Part shown: piece after piece, positions 1 to 8,912 of the stretch | Position numbering within the stretch: the first letter of the stretch is position 1 | Layout: each line of letters opens with the position of its first letter | NCBI RefSeq assembly: GCF_030345715.1 | Contig: NZ_JAUASX010000018.1 | Location: 1 to 64,000, forward strand | Origin: Solimonas sp. SE-A11 | Lineage (GTDB): Bacteria > Pseudomonadota > Gammaproteobacteria > Nevskiales > Nevskiaceae | Reading direction: 5' to 3' | DNA: 64,000 nucleotides | Program-made: the position numbers and the translations under genes | The notes under the pieces: generated by a model | What the model saw: the letters and a program-made list of their open reading frames with translations, nothing else | The model's database searches: none | What the model was told of the DNA's origin: nothing

Positions 1-54
1 ATCCGCTTCCTTCAGAAATCCGATGATCTGCTCTTCCGAATACCGCTTCTTCAC
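1..54 (-). CDS. IS3-family transposase OrfA, 5' end only (cut by window edge)
   Basis: Reading leftwards from a GTG at 52-54, the first residues are VKKRYSEEQIIGFLKEAD. This is the characteristic start of the small OrfA protein (helix-turn-helix, DNA-binding) of IS3-family elements of the IS407 type. An AGGAGG ribosome-binding site lies at about 61-66, seven bases before the GTG. The rest of the gene lies outside the window. The region at about 70-117 would be the left end of this element. It abuts the truncated OrfB that reads the other way. Family assignment is firm; element identity is not known. Confidence 0.75.
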   Translation of the reverse strand, partial: MKKRYSEEQIIGFLKEAD

Positions 55-115
55 GTCCGACCTCCTGGGGTCTTGGGTCGGACTCTAAACCACGGTGCTA
101 CTCAATTTTGGGGTA

Positions 116-902
116 ACGTCGCGCCGGGCCTGCAAGATCATGTCGATGTCGCGGACGTCGTTCACCTATCAACCCAAGGCGCGGGATTGCAGCGCGCTGC
201 GGATGCGGATTCGGGAGATTGCCGCGAGCCGGGTGCATTACGGCTGTCCGCGCGTATTTGTCGTTCTGAGGCGGGAAGGCTGGCGACAACCACAAGCGCG
301 TGCATCGGCTCTACAAGGCCGAGGGCTTGTCGCTGCGACATTGCCGACCTCGGCGCAGTCGAAGCGGCCGACGACGCCAGCCGAGGAAGGAAGCCTTCGC
401 GCCTAATGATCTTTGGGGGATGGATTTCGTGAGCGACGCGCTGTTTGACGGCCGGCGCTTTCGAGCGCTGACCGTCGTTGATCACTATACCCATGAGTGC
501 ATCGACATCGTGGTTGACCAAGCGCTGCGCGGCGAGCACGTCGCGGCAGCGATGACGCGCCTTGTTGGGGAGCGCGGTCGACCCGCCGCGATCAAGGTCG
601 ACAACGGCAGCGAGTTTGCCGGCAAGGTCTTAGATCGGTGGGCCTATGAAAACGGCGTGGAGCTGGACTTCTCTCGACGCGGCACCCCGACGGATAACGC
701 CCTGGTCGAGAGCTTCAACGGGCGCTTCCGGCAGGAGTGTCTTAACGAGCATTGGTTCTTGTCACTCGACGACGCGAAGGGCAAGATTGAGGCGTGGCGG
801 CGTTTCTATAACGAGGAACGTCCTCACTCTGCACTGCAATGGCAGACACCTGCTGAATTCGCCCGACAACAAGGGGCCCAAGCGAGTTCGCGGGAGCGGT
901 AA
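116..902 (+). pseudogene. IS3-family transposase OrfB, truncated and frameshifted
   Basis: This is a remnant of the catalytic integrase-fold OrfB of an IS3-family (IS407-like) element. The 5' part (about 116-282) encodes RRACKIMSMSRTSFTYQP and an HTH_21-like region up to REGW. The reading then moves to another frame at about 283-300, where NHKRVHRLYKAEGL continues, so bases have been lost or gained near 280-290. The second part, to 902, carries the rve domain with all three DDE residues: D in WGMDFVSD, D in KVDNGSEF, and E in NALVESFNGRF. The N-terminus is missing because the leftward-reading IS3 element abuts it. The gene is therefore not expected to make active transposase, although the catalytic domain is intact. 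Confidence 0.85.
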
Positions 903-925
903 CAAGGCCGGAATTTCCACTAATG

Positions 926-952
926 GCCGGCACAGTTATCGGGGGTGGGTCA
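926..952. repeat. Probable right terminal inverted repeat of the IS3-family remnant
   Basis: About 20 bases after the OrfB stop the sequence runs into a G-rich end, GGGGGTGGGTCA, closing at 952. Read from outside, this is TGACCCACCCCC, the TG-and-C-run form typical of IS3-family ends. The matching left end of the same element is not visible because that side is truncated, so this is assigned by form and position only. Confidence 0.5.
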
Positions 953-1526
953 CCCGTTGCGCTACGCGGGCTCCCCTGGTGGAGGGGCCCGGCGGGCAGC
1001 AATACCGTGTTGTTAATGAGTACCGACAGCAGGCGGACCCGGGACTCGTTCGCGGATGTGTGGCAGAGCCTTGCTGGGTTATCCGGCAATCGTTCTAGTG
1101 CGGGGGATTTTTGGAGCCGTGAGGGCATGGGCCGGGTGGGTGAGATCGTTCCCGGCATGCGATGGGCTTAGGTCGCTGCGTGACGACGTGGGGCTTGGCT
1201 CGATGAGGAATATCTTGCGCCCTGACGGATAGAACTCATAGCGGGGTTCCATTTTTTGCTTCACAGAAGTAGCCCGGTCGAAGTCCGGAGGCTGCGCATA
1301 GTAGCGAGCGGAAAATCCCGGATTGTATCCAGGCTACGCCACTGCAATGTATCGGTTGAAGGCGGCAATTCCTGGAGTATTTGCTGGCTTCATCGGGTGG
1401 ATGTCGTATCCAGGAAGCAATGGAATGCTGCCGAAATTTGTCAGTGACTGACTATTCATGTTGGCCTCGCCGCTGCCGCGATTCGCCAACTCATTGATTC
1501 TCTTGATTGTGATCAGCAGGCATTGG
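953..1526. other. Gene-poor stretch between the IS remnant and the pilin gene
   Basis: About 570 bases contain no reading frame that I recognise. Small open frames occur (for example 923-1171 and 1256-1447), but they lack a convincing ribosome-binding site or any family resemblance. Given the neighbouring IS debris, this could be decayed sequence from an older gene. Nothing further can be supported. Confidence 0.5.
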
Positions 1527-1542
1527 TGGCATGCGCCGTGCC
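1527..1542 (+). promoter_or_regulatory. Sigma-54 (RpoN) promoter for the pilin gene
   Basis: TGGCATGCGCCGTGCC matches the -24/-12 consensus TGGCAC-N5-TTGCW, with GG (1528-1529) and GC (1540-1541) at the correct ten-base spacing. Transcription would start near 1553, leaving a 25-base leader with a GGTGGAG ribosome-binding site before the ATG at 1578. Pilin genes of type IV pili are classically RpoN/PilR-dependent in Pseudomonas, so both location and spacing fit. Confidence 0.7.
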
Positions 1543-1577
1543 TCCATCCCTGCAACGCAAGCGGGGTGGAGATTCCC

Positions 1578-1991
1578 ATGACGGTGGCTCACAAGGGCTT
1601 CACGTTGGTGGAGCTGATGATCGTAACGGCTATCGTTGCCATCCTGGCGTCCCTGGCCGTGCCTGCCTATCTGGAGTACGTGGTGCGTGGCCGGGTCGCA
1701 GAGCTGGTGTCGATCAGCGGGGATGCGCGGGCCCGGGTCACTGAGAACATCCTGACACGCGCTGGCCTGATCAATGCCGCGACCTGTGACGACGTCAATG
1801 CGATCAGCGTGGCCACAGAGAATACGGCGTCCCTGAGTTGTGCCGTGGGCGTGCTGACGGTGACCGGCACGGACAAGGCGCAGAACGTGGTGTTGACGTA
1901 TACGCCCTCGGCCGTGGCCGGTGGCGCGGTCACCTGGCGCTGCGCGACGAATTCGGGTAGCGAGCGTTTCGTGCCGCCAGAGTGCCGGTGA
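1578..1991 (+). CDS. Type IV pilin (major or minor prepilin)
   Basis: The 137-residue product starts MTVAHKGFTLVELMIVTAIV. This is a class III (type IVa) prepilin leader: a short basic leader, a G/F cleavage site for PilD after Gly7, Glu at mature position 5, and a long hydrophobic helix that forms the filament core. Four cysteines follow the helix. The last two (WRC... and PPEC near the C-terminus) are placed like the disulfide-bonded D-region of PilA/PilE. The ATG at 1578 is preferred over an in-frame upstream start at 1458 because it puts the leader peptide at the N-terminus and follows a GGTGGAG site. The gene stands alone between IS debris and valS, with no other pilus genes in view, so I cannot say whether it is the main pilin. 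Confidence 0.85.
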   Translation: MTVAHKGFTLVELMIVTAIVAILASLAVPAYLEYVVRGRVAELVSISGDARARVTENILTRAGLINAATCDDVNAISVATENTASLSCAVGVLTVTGTDKAQNVVLTYTPSAVAGGAVTWRCATNSGSERFVPPECR

Positions 1992-2136
1992 GTGCAAAAG
2001 AGATTCTGGGGGCGGTAGGGGTGAAGGCGAGGTAGCGGGAAAGGGTGAGGGATGTGACGTTGCTAGCGGGGCTAGCAGCATCCCCCACCCGGATTCCGAG
2101 GCTTCGCGGCAGCAGCGTTCAGCGTGGGGCCTAGAT
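1992..2136. repeat. Small palindromes downstream of the pilin gene
   Basis: The 145 bases after the pilin stop include short inverted repeats (GCTAGC twice around 2060-2075) and a GGTGAGGG/CCCCCACCC pair. These resemble the CTCACCC-type dispersed palindromes seen elsewhere in this window. No gene is visible. Confidence 0.35.
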
Positions 2137-2170
2137 ATAAAAAAGCCCGCCATCGGCGGGCTCTTTTATA
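2137..2170. terminator. Bidirectional intrinsic terminator between pilin and valS
   Basis: An 8-bp perfect stem AGCCCGCC/GGCGGGCT (2144-2151 with 2155-2162) has a three-base loop, an A-run before it and TCTTTT after it. It can end the rightward pilin transcript and the leftward valS operon. Confidence 0.85.
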
Positions 2171-2178
2171 TCTGCTGC

Positions 2179-4968
2179 TCAGAGCGCGCTGATCTTCTCG
2201 CTCTGCGCCTTCAGCGCCGCCATGTCCTGCTGCTGCTTGGCCAGCAGGTCGCGTCCTTGCTGCTGCACGTGCTCGGGTGCCTTGCCGAAATTGGGGTTGG
2301 CCACGCGGGCCTCGGTCTTGGCCATGTCGCCTTCCAGCTTGGCGATCTGCTTGGCCAAGCGGGCCAGTTCGGCATCCTTGTCGATGAGGCCGGCCATGGG
2401 CACCAGCAGAGTCATCTGGCCGAGCAGTGCGGTGGAGGATTCGGGGGCGGCTTCGCCGGCGGCGAGCACGCGCGGTGCCTCGACGCGGGCCAGGAACTGG
2501 ATCGCATCCTGCAGGCGCGCCAGGCGGTCGCCGTCGGCGGCGCTGGCGTTCTGCAGCAGCAGCGGCAGCACCTTGCCGGGGGCGATGTCCATCTCGCCGC
2601 GGATCTGGCGCACGCCCAGGATGAAGCCCTTGAGCCACTCGATGTCGGCCTCGGCGGCTTCGTCGATCTTGGCGGTGTCGGCGACGGGGTACGGTTGCAG
2701 CATCAACGTGGGGCCGGTCTTGGCGGCCAGCGGGGCGACACGCTGCCAGATTTCCTCGGTGATGAAGGGCATCAGCGGGTGCAGCAGGCGCAAGGACGTT
2801 TCCAGCACGCGCACCAGCGTACGACGGGTGCCGCGCAGCACAGCCTCGTCGGTGGAACGCAGCGCCGGCTTGGACAGCTCGATGTACCAGTCGCAGTACT
2901 CGTTCCAGATGAACTGGTAGAGCGACTGCGACAGCAGGTCGAAGCGGTAGGTCTTGAAGTGCTCCGCGACCTCGGTCTCGAGCTTCTGCAGGCGCGAGAC
3001 GATCCAGCGGTCGGCGGCGGAGAGGGTGTAGGGCAGGCTCTCGTTCTGACCGCAGTCTTGTCCTTCCGTGTTCATGAACACGTAGTTGGCGGCGTTCCAG
3101 ATCTTGTTGCAGAAATTGCGGTAGCCGCCGGCGCGGCTGGCGTCGAAGCGCACGTCGCGGCCGGTGCTGGCCAGCGCGAGGAAGGTGAAGCGCAGCGCGT
3201 CCACGCCCACCGGCTCGATGCCGTTGGGATACTGGCGGCGCGTGGCGGCGTCGATCTTGGCGGCGAGCTGTGGCTGCATCAGGCCGGTGGTGCGCTTGCG
3301 CAGCAGGTCTTCCAGTGTGATGCCATCGACCAGGTCCAGCGGGTCCAGGACGTTGCCCTTGGACTTGGACATCTTGTTGCCCTCGGCGTCGCGCACCAGG
3401 CCGGTGATGTAGACCTCGCGGAACGGCACCTCGCCCATGAAATGCAGGCCCATCATGGCCATGCGGGCGACCCAGAAGAAGATGATGTCGAAGCCGGTCA
3501 CCAGCACACTGGTGGGATACCAGCGCTTGAGGTCCTCGGTCGGATTCGGCCAGCCCAGGGTGGAGAACGGCCATAGCGCGGAGGAGAACCAGGTGTCGAA
3601 GGTGTCATCGTCCTGCGTCAGCGTCACGCTGTCGGCGAGCTCGTACTTTGTGCGTACCTCGGCTTCATTGCGGCCGACGTAGTGCTTGCCGTCCTCGTCG
3701 TACCAGGCGGGGATGCGATGACCCCACCAGAGGTTGCGCGAGATGCACCAGTCCTGGATGTTGCCCAGCCACTGGTCGTAGGTGTTGATCCAGTTCTCGG
3801 GCACGAACTGCATGCGGCCGTCTTTGGCGGCGGCCAGTGCCTGCGCGGCCAGGCCCTTCATGTCCACGAACCACTGGTCGGTGAGGAAGGGTTCCACGAC
3901 AACACCGGTGCGGTCGCCGCGCGGCACCATCAGCTTGTGGTCGTCGATCTTCTCGACCAGGCCGAGCTTTTCCAGGTCCTCCACCACGCGCTTACGCGCA
4001 TCGTAGCGTTCCAGGCCGCGGTAGGCGGCGGGCGCTTCGTCGTTGATGTGGGCGGTGGGGGTGAAAACGTTGATCAGCGGCAGCTTGTGGCGCTGGCCCA
4101 CGGCGTAGTCGTTGAAATCATGCGCGGGGGTGATCTTGACCACGCCGGTGCCGAACTCGCGGTCGACGTAGTCGTCGCCGATCACTGGTATCTCGCGGTT
4201 GCACAGCGGCAGCTTCACGTTGCGGCCGATCAGGTGCTTGTAGCGCTCGTCTTCCGGATGCACGGCCACCGCGCTGTCACCGAGCATGGTCTCGGGGCGC
4301 GTGGTGGCGACGGTGAGATGGCCCGAGCCGTCGGCCAGCGGATAGCGGAAGTGCCAGAGGTTGCCGTTCTCTTCCTTGCTTTCCACCTCAAGGTCGGAGA
4401 TCGCGGTGAGCAGCACCGGGTCCCAGTTGACCAGGCGCTTGCCGCGGTAGACCAGGCCGTCTTCGTGGAGCTTGACGAACTCCTCGGTGACGGCCTTGTT
4501 GAGCATCTCGTCCATCGTGAAACGCTCGCGCGTCCAGTCGACGGAGTTGCCCATGCGGCGGATCTGGTTGGTGATGGTATTGCCGGAGTATTCCTTCCAC
4601 TCCCAGACCTTCTCCAGGAACTTCTCGCGGCCCATGTCGGTGCGCTTGATGCCCTGGGCAGCAAGCTGGCGCTCCACCACCATCTGGGTGGCAATGCCGG
4701 CGTGGTCGGTGCCGGGCAGCCACAGGGTGTCGTAGCCTGCCATGCGGTGGTAGCGTGTCAGTGCGTCCATCACCGAGTGCTGGAAGGCGTGGCCCATGTG
4801 CAGCGTGCCGGTGACGTTGGGCGGCGGGATCACGATGCTGTACGGCGGCATCGCGGCACGATCACCGCCACGGATCTGCGCCACGGTTTCGGGCGTGTAC
4901 CAGCCGTTCTTTTCCCAGGCCTCGCACCAGCGGGATTCAATGGCGCGGGGGTCGTAGGTCTTGTCCAT
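2179..4968 (-). CDS. valS: Valine--tRNA ligase
   Basis: This 929-residue class I aminoacyl-tRNA synthetase charges tRNA-Val in the cytoplasm. The HIGH signature appears as HMGH at residues 57-60 ([10 protein letters not shown]) and KMSKS at 532-536. The large CP1 editing insert lies between them. The anticodon-binding domain follows, and the last 60 or so residues ([18 protein letters not shown]...) form the C-terminal tRNA-binding coiled coil. Length is close to the E. coli protein (951 residues). It is the last gene of the leftward pepA-holC-GT39-valS group. A possible intrinsic terminator between it and the GT39 gene suggests it may also have its own promoter. Confidence 0.97.
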   Translation of the reverse strand: MDKTYDPRAIESRWCEAWEKNGWYTPETVAQIRGGDRAAMPPYSIVIPPPNVTGTLHMGHAFQHSVMDALTRYHRMAGYDTLWLPGTDHAGIATQMVVERQLAAQGIKRTDMGREKFLEKVWEWKEYSGNTITNQIRRMGNSVDWTRERFTMDEMLNKAVTEEFVKLHEDGLVYRGKRLVNWDPVLLTAISDLEVESKEENGNLWHFRYPLADGSGHLTVATTRPETMLGDSAVAVHPEDERYKHLIGRNVKLPLCNREIPVIGDDYVDREFGTGVVKITPAHDFNDYAVGQRHKLPLINVFTPTAHINDEAPAAYRGLERYDARKRVVEDLEKLGLVEKIDDHKLMVPRGDRTGVVVEPFLTDQWFVDMKGLAAQALAAAKDGRMQFVPENWINTYDQWLGNIQDWCISRNLWWGHRIPAWYDEDGKHYVGRNEAEVRTKYELADSVTLTQDDDTFDTWFSSALWPFSTLGWPNPTEDLKRWYPTSVLVTGFDIIFFWVARMAMMGLHFMGEVPFREVYITGLVRDAEGNKMSKSKGNVLDPLDLVDGITLEDLLRKRTTGLMQPQLAAKIDAATRRQYPNGIEPVGVDALRFTFLALASTGRDVRFDASRAGGYRNFCNKIWNAANYVFMNTEGQDCGQNESLPYTLSAADRWIVSRLQKLETEVAEHFKTYRFDLLSQSLYQFIWNEYCDWYIELSKPALRSTDEAVLRGTRRTLVRVLETSLRLLHPLMPFITEEIWQRVAPLAAKTGPTLMLQPYPVADTAKIDEAAEADIEWLKGFILGVRQIRGEMDIAPGKVLPLLLQNASAADGDRLARLQDAIQFLARVEAPRVLAAGEAAPESSTALLGQMTLLVPMAGLIDKDAELARLAKQIAKLEGDMAKTEARVANPNFGKAPEHVQQQGRDLLAKQQQDMAALKAQSEKISAL

Positions 4969-5024
4969 GGGATTCAGCGTCTTGTCGGGGGTTCGCGCGG
5001 CGCGCGAAACGGCCGCACAGATTA

Positions 5025-5063
5025 CAAAAAAACGAAGCGGGCCGCAGTGGCCGCGCCTGCTTC
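5025..5063 (-). terminator. Possible intrinsic terminator downstream of the GT39 gene
   Basis: Read on the minus strand, GAAGC...GCGGCC pairs with GGCC...GCTTC, an imperfect stem, and is followed by a run of seven T. It lies between the glycosyltransferase stop and the valS start, so valS transcription may be partly independent of the genes upstream. Confidence 0.5.
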
Positions 5064-5106
5064 TTGCCCCTGCAGGCCCGGGGAGAAATGGGCCTCATGG
5101 GGTGCC

Positions 5107-6576
5107 TCAGGGGCGCGGTTCGTATCCCTTGAACCCTTCCACGCGCCAGGCCTCGTAACGGCGGCGCAGGCCGGGATAGGACTCGGTCTCCAGATCCGGC
5201 AGACGCTCGAAGCGGCTGAAGCGCAGCAGGACCTCGGTAGCGGCCGGCCCGGCCGTTACCCAGAGGAAGGGACCGTCGTCACCCTGCTGCAAGGGCATGG
5301 TGAGCTGGTAATGATCCTGCGGCGGCTGGCCGGGGAGTACCCAGATTCGTGGGTCCTTCAGGGGGCGTGCGTAGTAGATCAGGGATGCCGTGAGTGGGCC
5401 GTCGTCCGTCAGCAGGCGCAGGTCACCGTATTCCTGGATTTCGCGCTGCGCCTGGTAGCCGATCTGGTCCCAGCCGCGAAGCTGCTGGAAGGCGTCGTAA
5501 CGGGGCTCCAGGGGGCGGCCGGTAGCCTTGAGGACGGCCGGGTAGTGATAGAGCGCCATGCCCAGTACGGCATTCAGCTCCAGCGCCCGCAAGATCCAGG
5601 GCCGCTGTTCGCGGTACAGCGCCGCCACCAGCACGGCACCGGCCAGGTACAGCGGCGCGGCCCAGGTGGCGGAGGCATGGGTCAGCAGGGCGATACCGCA
5701 GATCAGCAGCAGCGGCGCGGCGCAGAAGGCCAGCAGGAAGCGCAGTTCGCGCGTGCCGCGGCGCCACATCGGCAGGCGGGCCAGTCCCAGCACCAGCAAC
5801 GCAAGGCTGAGCGGGCCGAAGATGCCGAACTGGGCGACGAAGAATTCGAACAGGGCGCCCGGATGGACCAGGGACTCGCCCAGCTGTGAGATCTCCGCAT
5901 GGATCCGGTAGGTCACCAGGTCGTGCTCCAGGTTCCACAGCACGTTGGGCAGCAGCACCAGTGCGGCGATGCCGGCGGCGACGTACAGGCGGGGGTTGAG
6001 CAGCAGCCGGTGCTCGGCAGGGTGGCCCAGGGCAAAGGCCAGCACGCCGAAGACGAAGAAGGACATGCTGTAGCGCGACAGCAGGCCCAGGCCGCAGCAG
6101 AGGCCCAGCAGCAGCCAGTCACGCCAGCGGTTGCCCTGCACGGCGGCCCACAGGAACCACAGCGCGGCCGCCCAGGCCAGCAGCAACGGCACGTCGGGAG
6201 TGACCACGAAAGCGGACAGGAACAGTGCCGGCATCAGCAGGAACAGCAGAGCGGCATCGCGGCCAGTAGCAGGGTCGTAGAGCCTGCGGCCCAGGGCGTA
6301 GACCAGCAGGGTGGTCAGGGGGTAGAGCAGCAGCGGAATGGCCTTGATCACGCGCTCCGCGTCGCTGGCCCAGAGCTCCCCGGCCAGGTGGATCAGCCAG
6401 GCGATCATCGGCGGCTTGGAGTAGTAACCCCAGTCCGGCGACTGTGCCCAGGTCCAATACAGGGCCTCCTCGCTGGAAAGGCTGATGCCGTCCGCCAGTG
6501 TCCAGGCCCAGTATCGGTACAGCGACACGGCGACCGCCAGCAGAAACAGCGGCCAGGGGCGTGCCAGGAGGTTCAT
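5107..6576 (-). CDS. GT39/ArnT-like membrane glycosyltransferase
   Basis: This 489-residue polytopic inner-membrane protein belongs to the glycosyltransferase-39 (PMT_2/ArnT-like) group, which transfers sugars from polyprenyl-phosphate donors on the periplasmic side. The first luminal loop has the conserved acidic pair (SSEEALYW, residues 34-41) and the YYSKPPMIAWLI segment (51-62) typical of the family. About ten hydrophobic segments follow to residue 350, and then a soluble C-terminal domain. The acceptor cannot be deduced; lipid A, an O-antigen unit or a protein are all possible. It starts just after holC (8-base gap), so it is probably co-transcribed. In E. coli nothing separates holC from valS, so this gene is an addition to the conserved order. 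Confidence 0.8.
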   Translation of the reverse strand: MNLLARPWPLFLLAVAVSLYRYWAWTLADGISLSSEEALYWTWAQSPDWGYYSKPPMIAWLIHLAGELWASDAERVIKAIPLLLYPLTTLLVYALGRRLYDPATGRDAALLFLLMPALFLSAFVVTPDVPLLLAWAAALWFLWAAVQGNRWRDWLLLGLCCGLGLLSRYSMSFFVFGVLAFALGHPAEHRLLLNPRLYVAAGIAALVLLPNVLWNLEHDLVTYRIHAEISQLGESLVHPGALFEFFVAQFGIFGPLSLALLVLGLARLPMWRRGTRELRFLLAFCAAPLLLICGIALLTHASATWAAPLYLAGAVLVAALYREQRPWILRALELNAVLGMALYHYPAVLKATGRPLEPRYDAFQQLRGWDQIGYQAQREIQEYGDLRLLTDDGPLTASLIYYARPLKDPRIWVLPGQPPQDHYQLTMPLQQGDDGPFLWVTAGPAATEVLLRFSRFERLPDLETESYPGLRRRYEAWRVEGFKGYEPRP

Positions 6577-6584
6577 GCAGGCCC

Positions 6585-7019
6585 TCAGAGATTGTGGGTC
6601 TTCAGCTCGTAGCCGCGGTCGCGGTAGAACTTGTAGCGCTCACGCGACTTGGCCCGTGCCTCGGGGTTGCCGGAAACCAGTTCCAGCACGCGATCGAAGC
6701 GGCTGAAGTAGCCCGGCACTTCCAGGCTCAGGTTGATCAGGGCGCCATGGTGCGTTTCCGGCGGCTCGCCGTCACCGATCAGCACGGCCGGCAACGGCTC
6801 CTCCGGCGGGCGGCCCAGGTAACGCTCGTGGGAGATGAAGCCGGCCCCCTGCTGGAAGCTCCAGAGGGCGCCGTCGAGTTCGTCCGCCAGGCTGGCGCCC
6901 GGCGCGTTGACATAGACCTTCATGCCGGCGCCGGTTGCCTTCTCGCAGAGCTTGCAGGCAGTCAGCACGCTGTTCTCGGTGCTGCCTTCCGGCAGGATGT
7001 AGAAGTCGATGCGGGTCAT
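6585..7019 (-). CDS. holC: DNA polymerase III subunit chi
   Basis: This 144-residue protein starts MTRIDFYILPEG and has the chi-subunit pattern: an alpha/beta fold with CKLCEKA near residues 22-28, and the LINLSLEVPGYFSRFDRVLE block at about 104-123. Chi joins psi in the clamp-loader complex and links it to single-stranded DNA-binding protein at the replication fork. Its position between pepA and valS is the conserved gammaproteobacterial arrangement. The length is typical (147 residues in E. coli). Confidence 0.93.
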   Translation of the reverse strand: MTRIDFYILPEGSTENSVLTACKLCEKATGAGMKVYVNAPGASLADELDGALWSFQQGAGFISHERYLGRPPEEPLPAVLIGDGEPPETHHGALINLSLEVPGYFSRFDRVLELVSGNPEARAKSRERYKFYRDRGYELKTHNL

Positions 7020-7071
7020 GGCGGTGTGCGGCGTCGCCGGGGCGGGTGCCCCTGGCGACCGCCACCCTGTC

Positions 7072-8589
7072 TCATTCCTCGGTCTTCTTGGCGGCGACGT
7101 TGATGAGCCATTGGCTCAGCTGCGGCACCGGGCGGCCGCTGGCCTTCTTGCCGACCCAGGCGGTGCCGGCGATGTCCAGGTGCGCCCACTTCATCTTGCG
7201 GGTGAAGCGGTGCAGGAAGGTGGCGCCGATGATGGCGCCGGCCTCGCGGCCGCCGCGGGTGGCGATGTTGGCCACGTCGGCGAAGTCGCTGCGGATGTTC
7301 TCGTCGTACTCCGGCCACATCGGCAGTTCCCAGGCGCGGTCGCCGATCTGCTCGCCGGCCGCCAGCAGGGCGCGGGCCAGGGCGGAGTTGTTGGCGAACA
7401 GGCCGGAGGCGTGCGAGCCCAGGGCCACCACGCAGGCGCCGGTCAGCGTGGCCATGTCCACGCAGAGGCTGGGCTCGTAGAACTTCTCGGCGTAGGTCAG
7501 CGCGTCGCAGAGGATCAGGCGGCCTTCCGCGTCGGTGTTGAGCACCTCGATGGTGATGCCGGCCATGCTGGTGACGATGTCGCCCGGCTTGACCGCGTCT
7601 CCGTTGATCAGGTTTTCCGTGGCGGGAACGATGCCCACCACATTCAGCGGCAGCTTGAGCTCGGCGATGGCGGTCAGCGCGCCGAACACCGAGGCGCCGC
7701 CGCACATATCGAACTTCATCTCGTCCATCTGCGCGGCGGGCTTGATCGAGATGCCGCCGGCGTCGAAGGTCAGGCCCTTGCCGACCAGCGCGATGGGCTT
7801 TTCGTCCTTGGGGCCGTGCAGGTATTCCATGATGATCAGCTTGGGCGGCTGGCTGGAGCCGCGGGCCACGGACAGGAACGAGCCCATGCCGAGCTTCTCC
7901 ATCTCCGCCGTGTCCAGCACCTTGGTCTTGATGCCGGAGCCGGCCTTGCCGATCTTCAGGGCCTGCTCGGCCAGGTAGGTGGGGGTGCAGAGGTTGCCCG
8001 GCAGGTTCGCCAGGTTCTTGGCCAGGTTCACGCCCTTGGCGATGGCCAGTGCTTCGGCCAGGCCCTTCTCGCCGGCCGGCAGGTCGGAGCGGCGCGGCAC
8101 GTCGAAGGTGTAGCGCTCCAGCTTGGAGACGGGCAGGTCCTCGCGCGCCTTCTCTCCACGGCACTCGTCGAAGCGGTAGTAGGTGTCCTCGGTCACCAGG
8201 GCGGCCTGCTGCACGTTCCACTGGTAGTCGCGGCCCTTGATGGGCAGGTGGGTGATGAAGTTCACCGCGTCGATCGAGCCCGTGGCCCGCAGCGCCTTGG
8301 CGCTGGCGATCATGGCCTTGCGGAAGGCGGCCTCGTCGAAGCTGCGCTCCTTGCCCAAGCCCACCAGCATTACGCGGTCAGCGAAGGTGCCGGGCACGTT
8401 GTGCAGCAGCAGGGTCTGGCCCAGTTTGCCGTCCATATCGCCACGACGCATGACGCTGCCGATGATGCCGTCGCCAGCGCGGTCGATGGTTTCGGCGGCT
8501 TCGGAGGGCGCGCGGCGGTCAAAAATGCCAACAATGACGCAGGCAACGCGCTGCTTCTCGGGATTGCCGCTCTTTACGAAATATTCCAT
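7072..8589 (-). CDS. pepA: Cytosol (leucyl) aminopeptidase, M17 family
   Basis: The 505-residue product is a two-metal M17 leucyl aminopeptidase that removes N-terminal residues from peptides and works as a hexamer. The N-terminal macro-like domain precedes the catalytic domain, which carries VGKGLTFDAGGISIKP (metal and substrate residues) and NTDAEGRLIL (residues 351-360). The ATG at 8589 (MEYFVKSG) is chosen because an AGGTGA ribosome-binding site precedes it; longer in-frame starts add an implausible Pro/Arg-rich N-terminus. In E. coli, PepA also binds DNA (carAB control, Xer recombination at cer); whether this one does cannot be told. It heads the leftward group and is divergent from lptF. 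Confidence 0.95.
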   Translation of the reverse strand: MEYFVKSGNPEKQRVACVIVGIFDRRAPSEAAETIDRAGDGIIGSVMRRGDMDGKLGQTLLLHNVPGTFADRVMLVGLGKERSFDEAAFRKAMIASAKALRATGSIDAVNFITHLPIKGRDYQWNVQQAALVTEDTYYRFDECRGEKAREDLPVSKLERYTFDVPRRSDLPAGEKGLAEALAIAKGVNLAKNLANLPGNLCTPTYLAEQALKIGKAGSGIKTKVLDTAEMEKLGMGSFLSVARGSSQPPKLIIMEYLHGPKDEKPIALVGKGLTFDAGGISIKPAAQMDEMKFDMCGGASVFGALTAIAELKLPLNVVGIVPATENLINGDAVKPGDIVTSMAGITIEVLNTDAEGRLILCDALTYAEKFYEPSLCVDMATLTGACVVALGSHASGLFANNSALARALLAAGEQIGDRAWELPMWPEYDENIRSDFADVANIATRGGREAGAIIGATFLHRFTRKMKWAHLDIAGTAWVGKKASGRPVPQLSQWLINVAAKKTEE

Positions 8590-8912
8590 GAACTCACCTG
8601 ACGCCTGCCGTCCGGGTAGGGCCCGGGCCGGGATTCTGTTGTGGGTGCTCGCTGAGGGAAAAAGCCTGCCGCTGCCGCCCGGCGCGCCGGAGCGCGGCAA
8701 GGGGAGGGGCGGCCGGCATTGTATCGGCAATTTTTTTGCCTACCAAGCTATATTCGTGAATTACGGTAGTTATTTGGTAGGATTTTTTGGTCTCCATGGA
8801 CCCCAGGCGGGAAATGCCCTGTTTTCGCCCGCAGGCGTACAGTTATCCGCCGGAAGGGTGACACGGGCCCCGGGATCGGCATAATTGCGATCCGCCCCCA
8901 TCGCCGGACCCC
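8590..8912. promoter_or_regulatory. Divergent pepA/lptF control region with an inverted repeat
   Basis: The 323 bases between the two divergent starts hold no gene. A strongly A/T-rich island (about 8725-8790) stands out in otherwise G/C-rich DNA. It contains an 8-bp perfect inverted repeat, CCTACCAA (8739-8746) and TTGGTAGG (8774-8781), flanked symmetrically by T-runs. TATATT at about 8750-8755 could be a -10 element towards lptF. The layout suggests a shared promoter/operator region; the regulator is unknown. Confidence 0.45.

Noticed and set aside
923-1171. An 82-codon open frame after the IS remnant
   Set aside because: It begins inside the IS end, has no ribosome-binding site and resembles no family I know.
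1921-5889. Long plus-strand open frames (551 and 735 codons) opposite valS and the GT39 gene
   Set aside because: They are mirror frames of G/C-rich coding DNA, with low-complexity Gly/Ala/Val/His composition and no family motifs, while valS on the minus strand is complete and clear.
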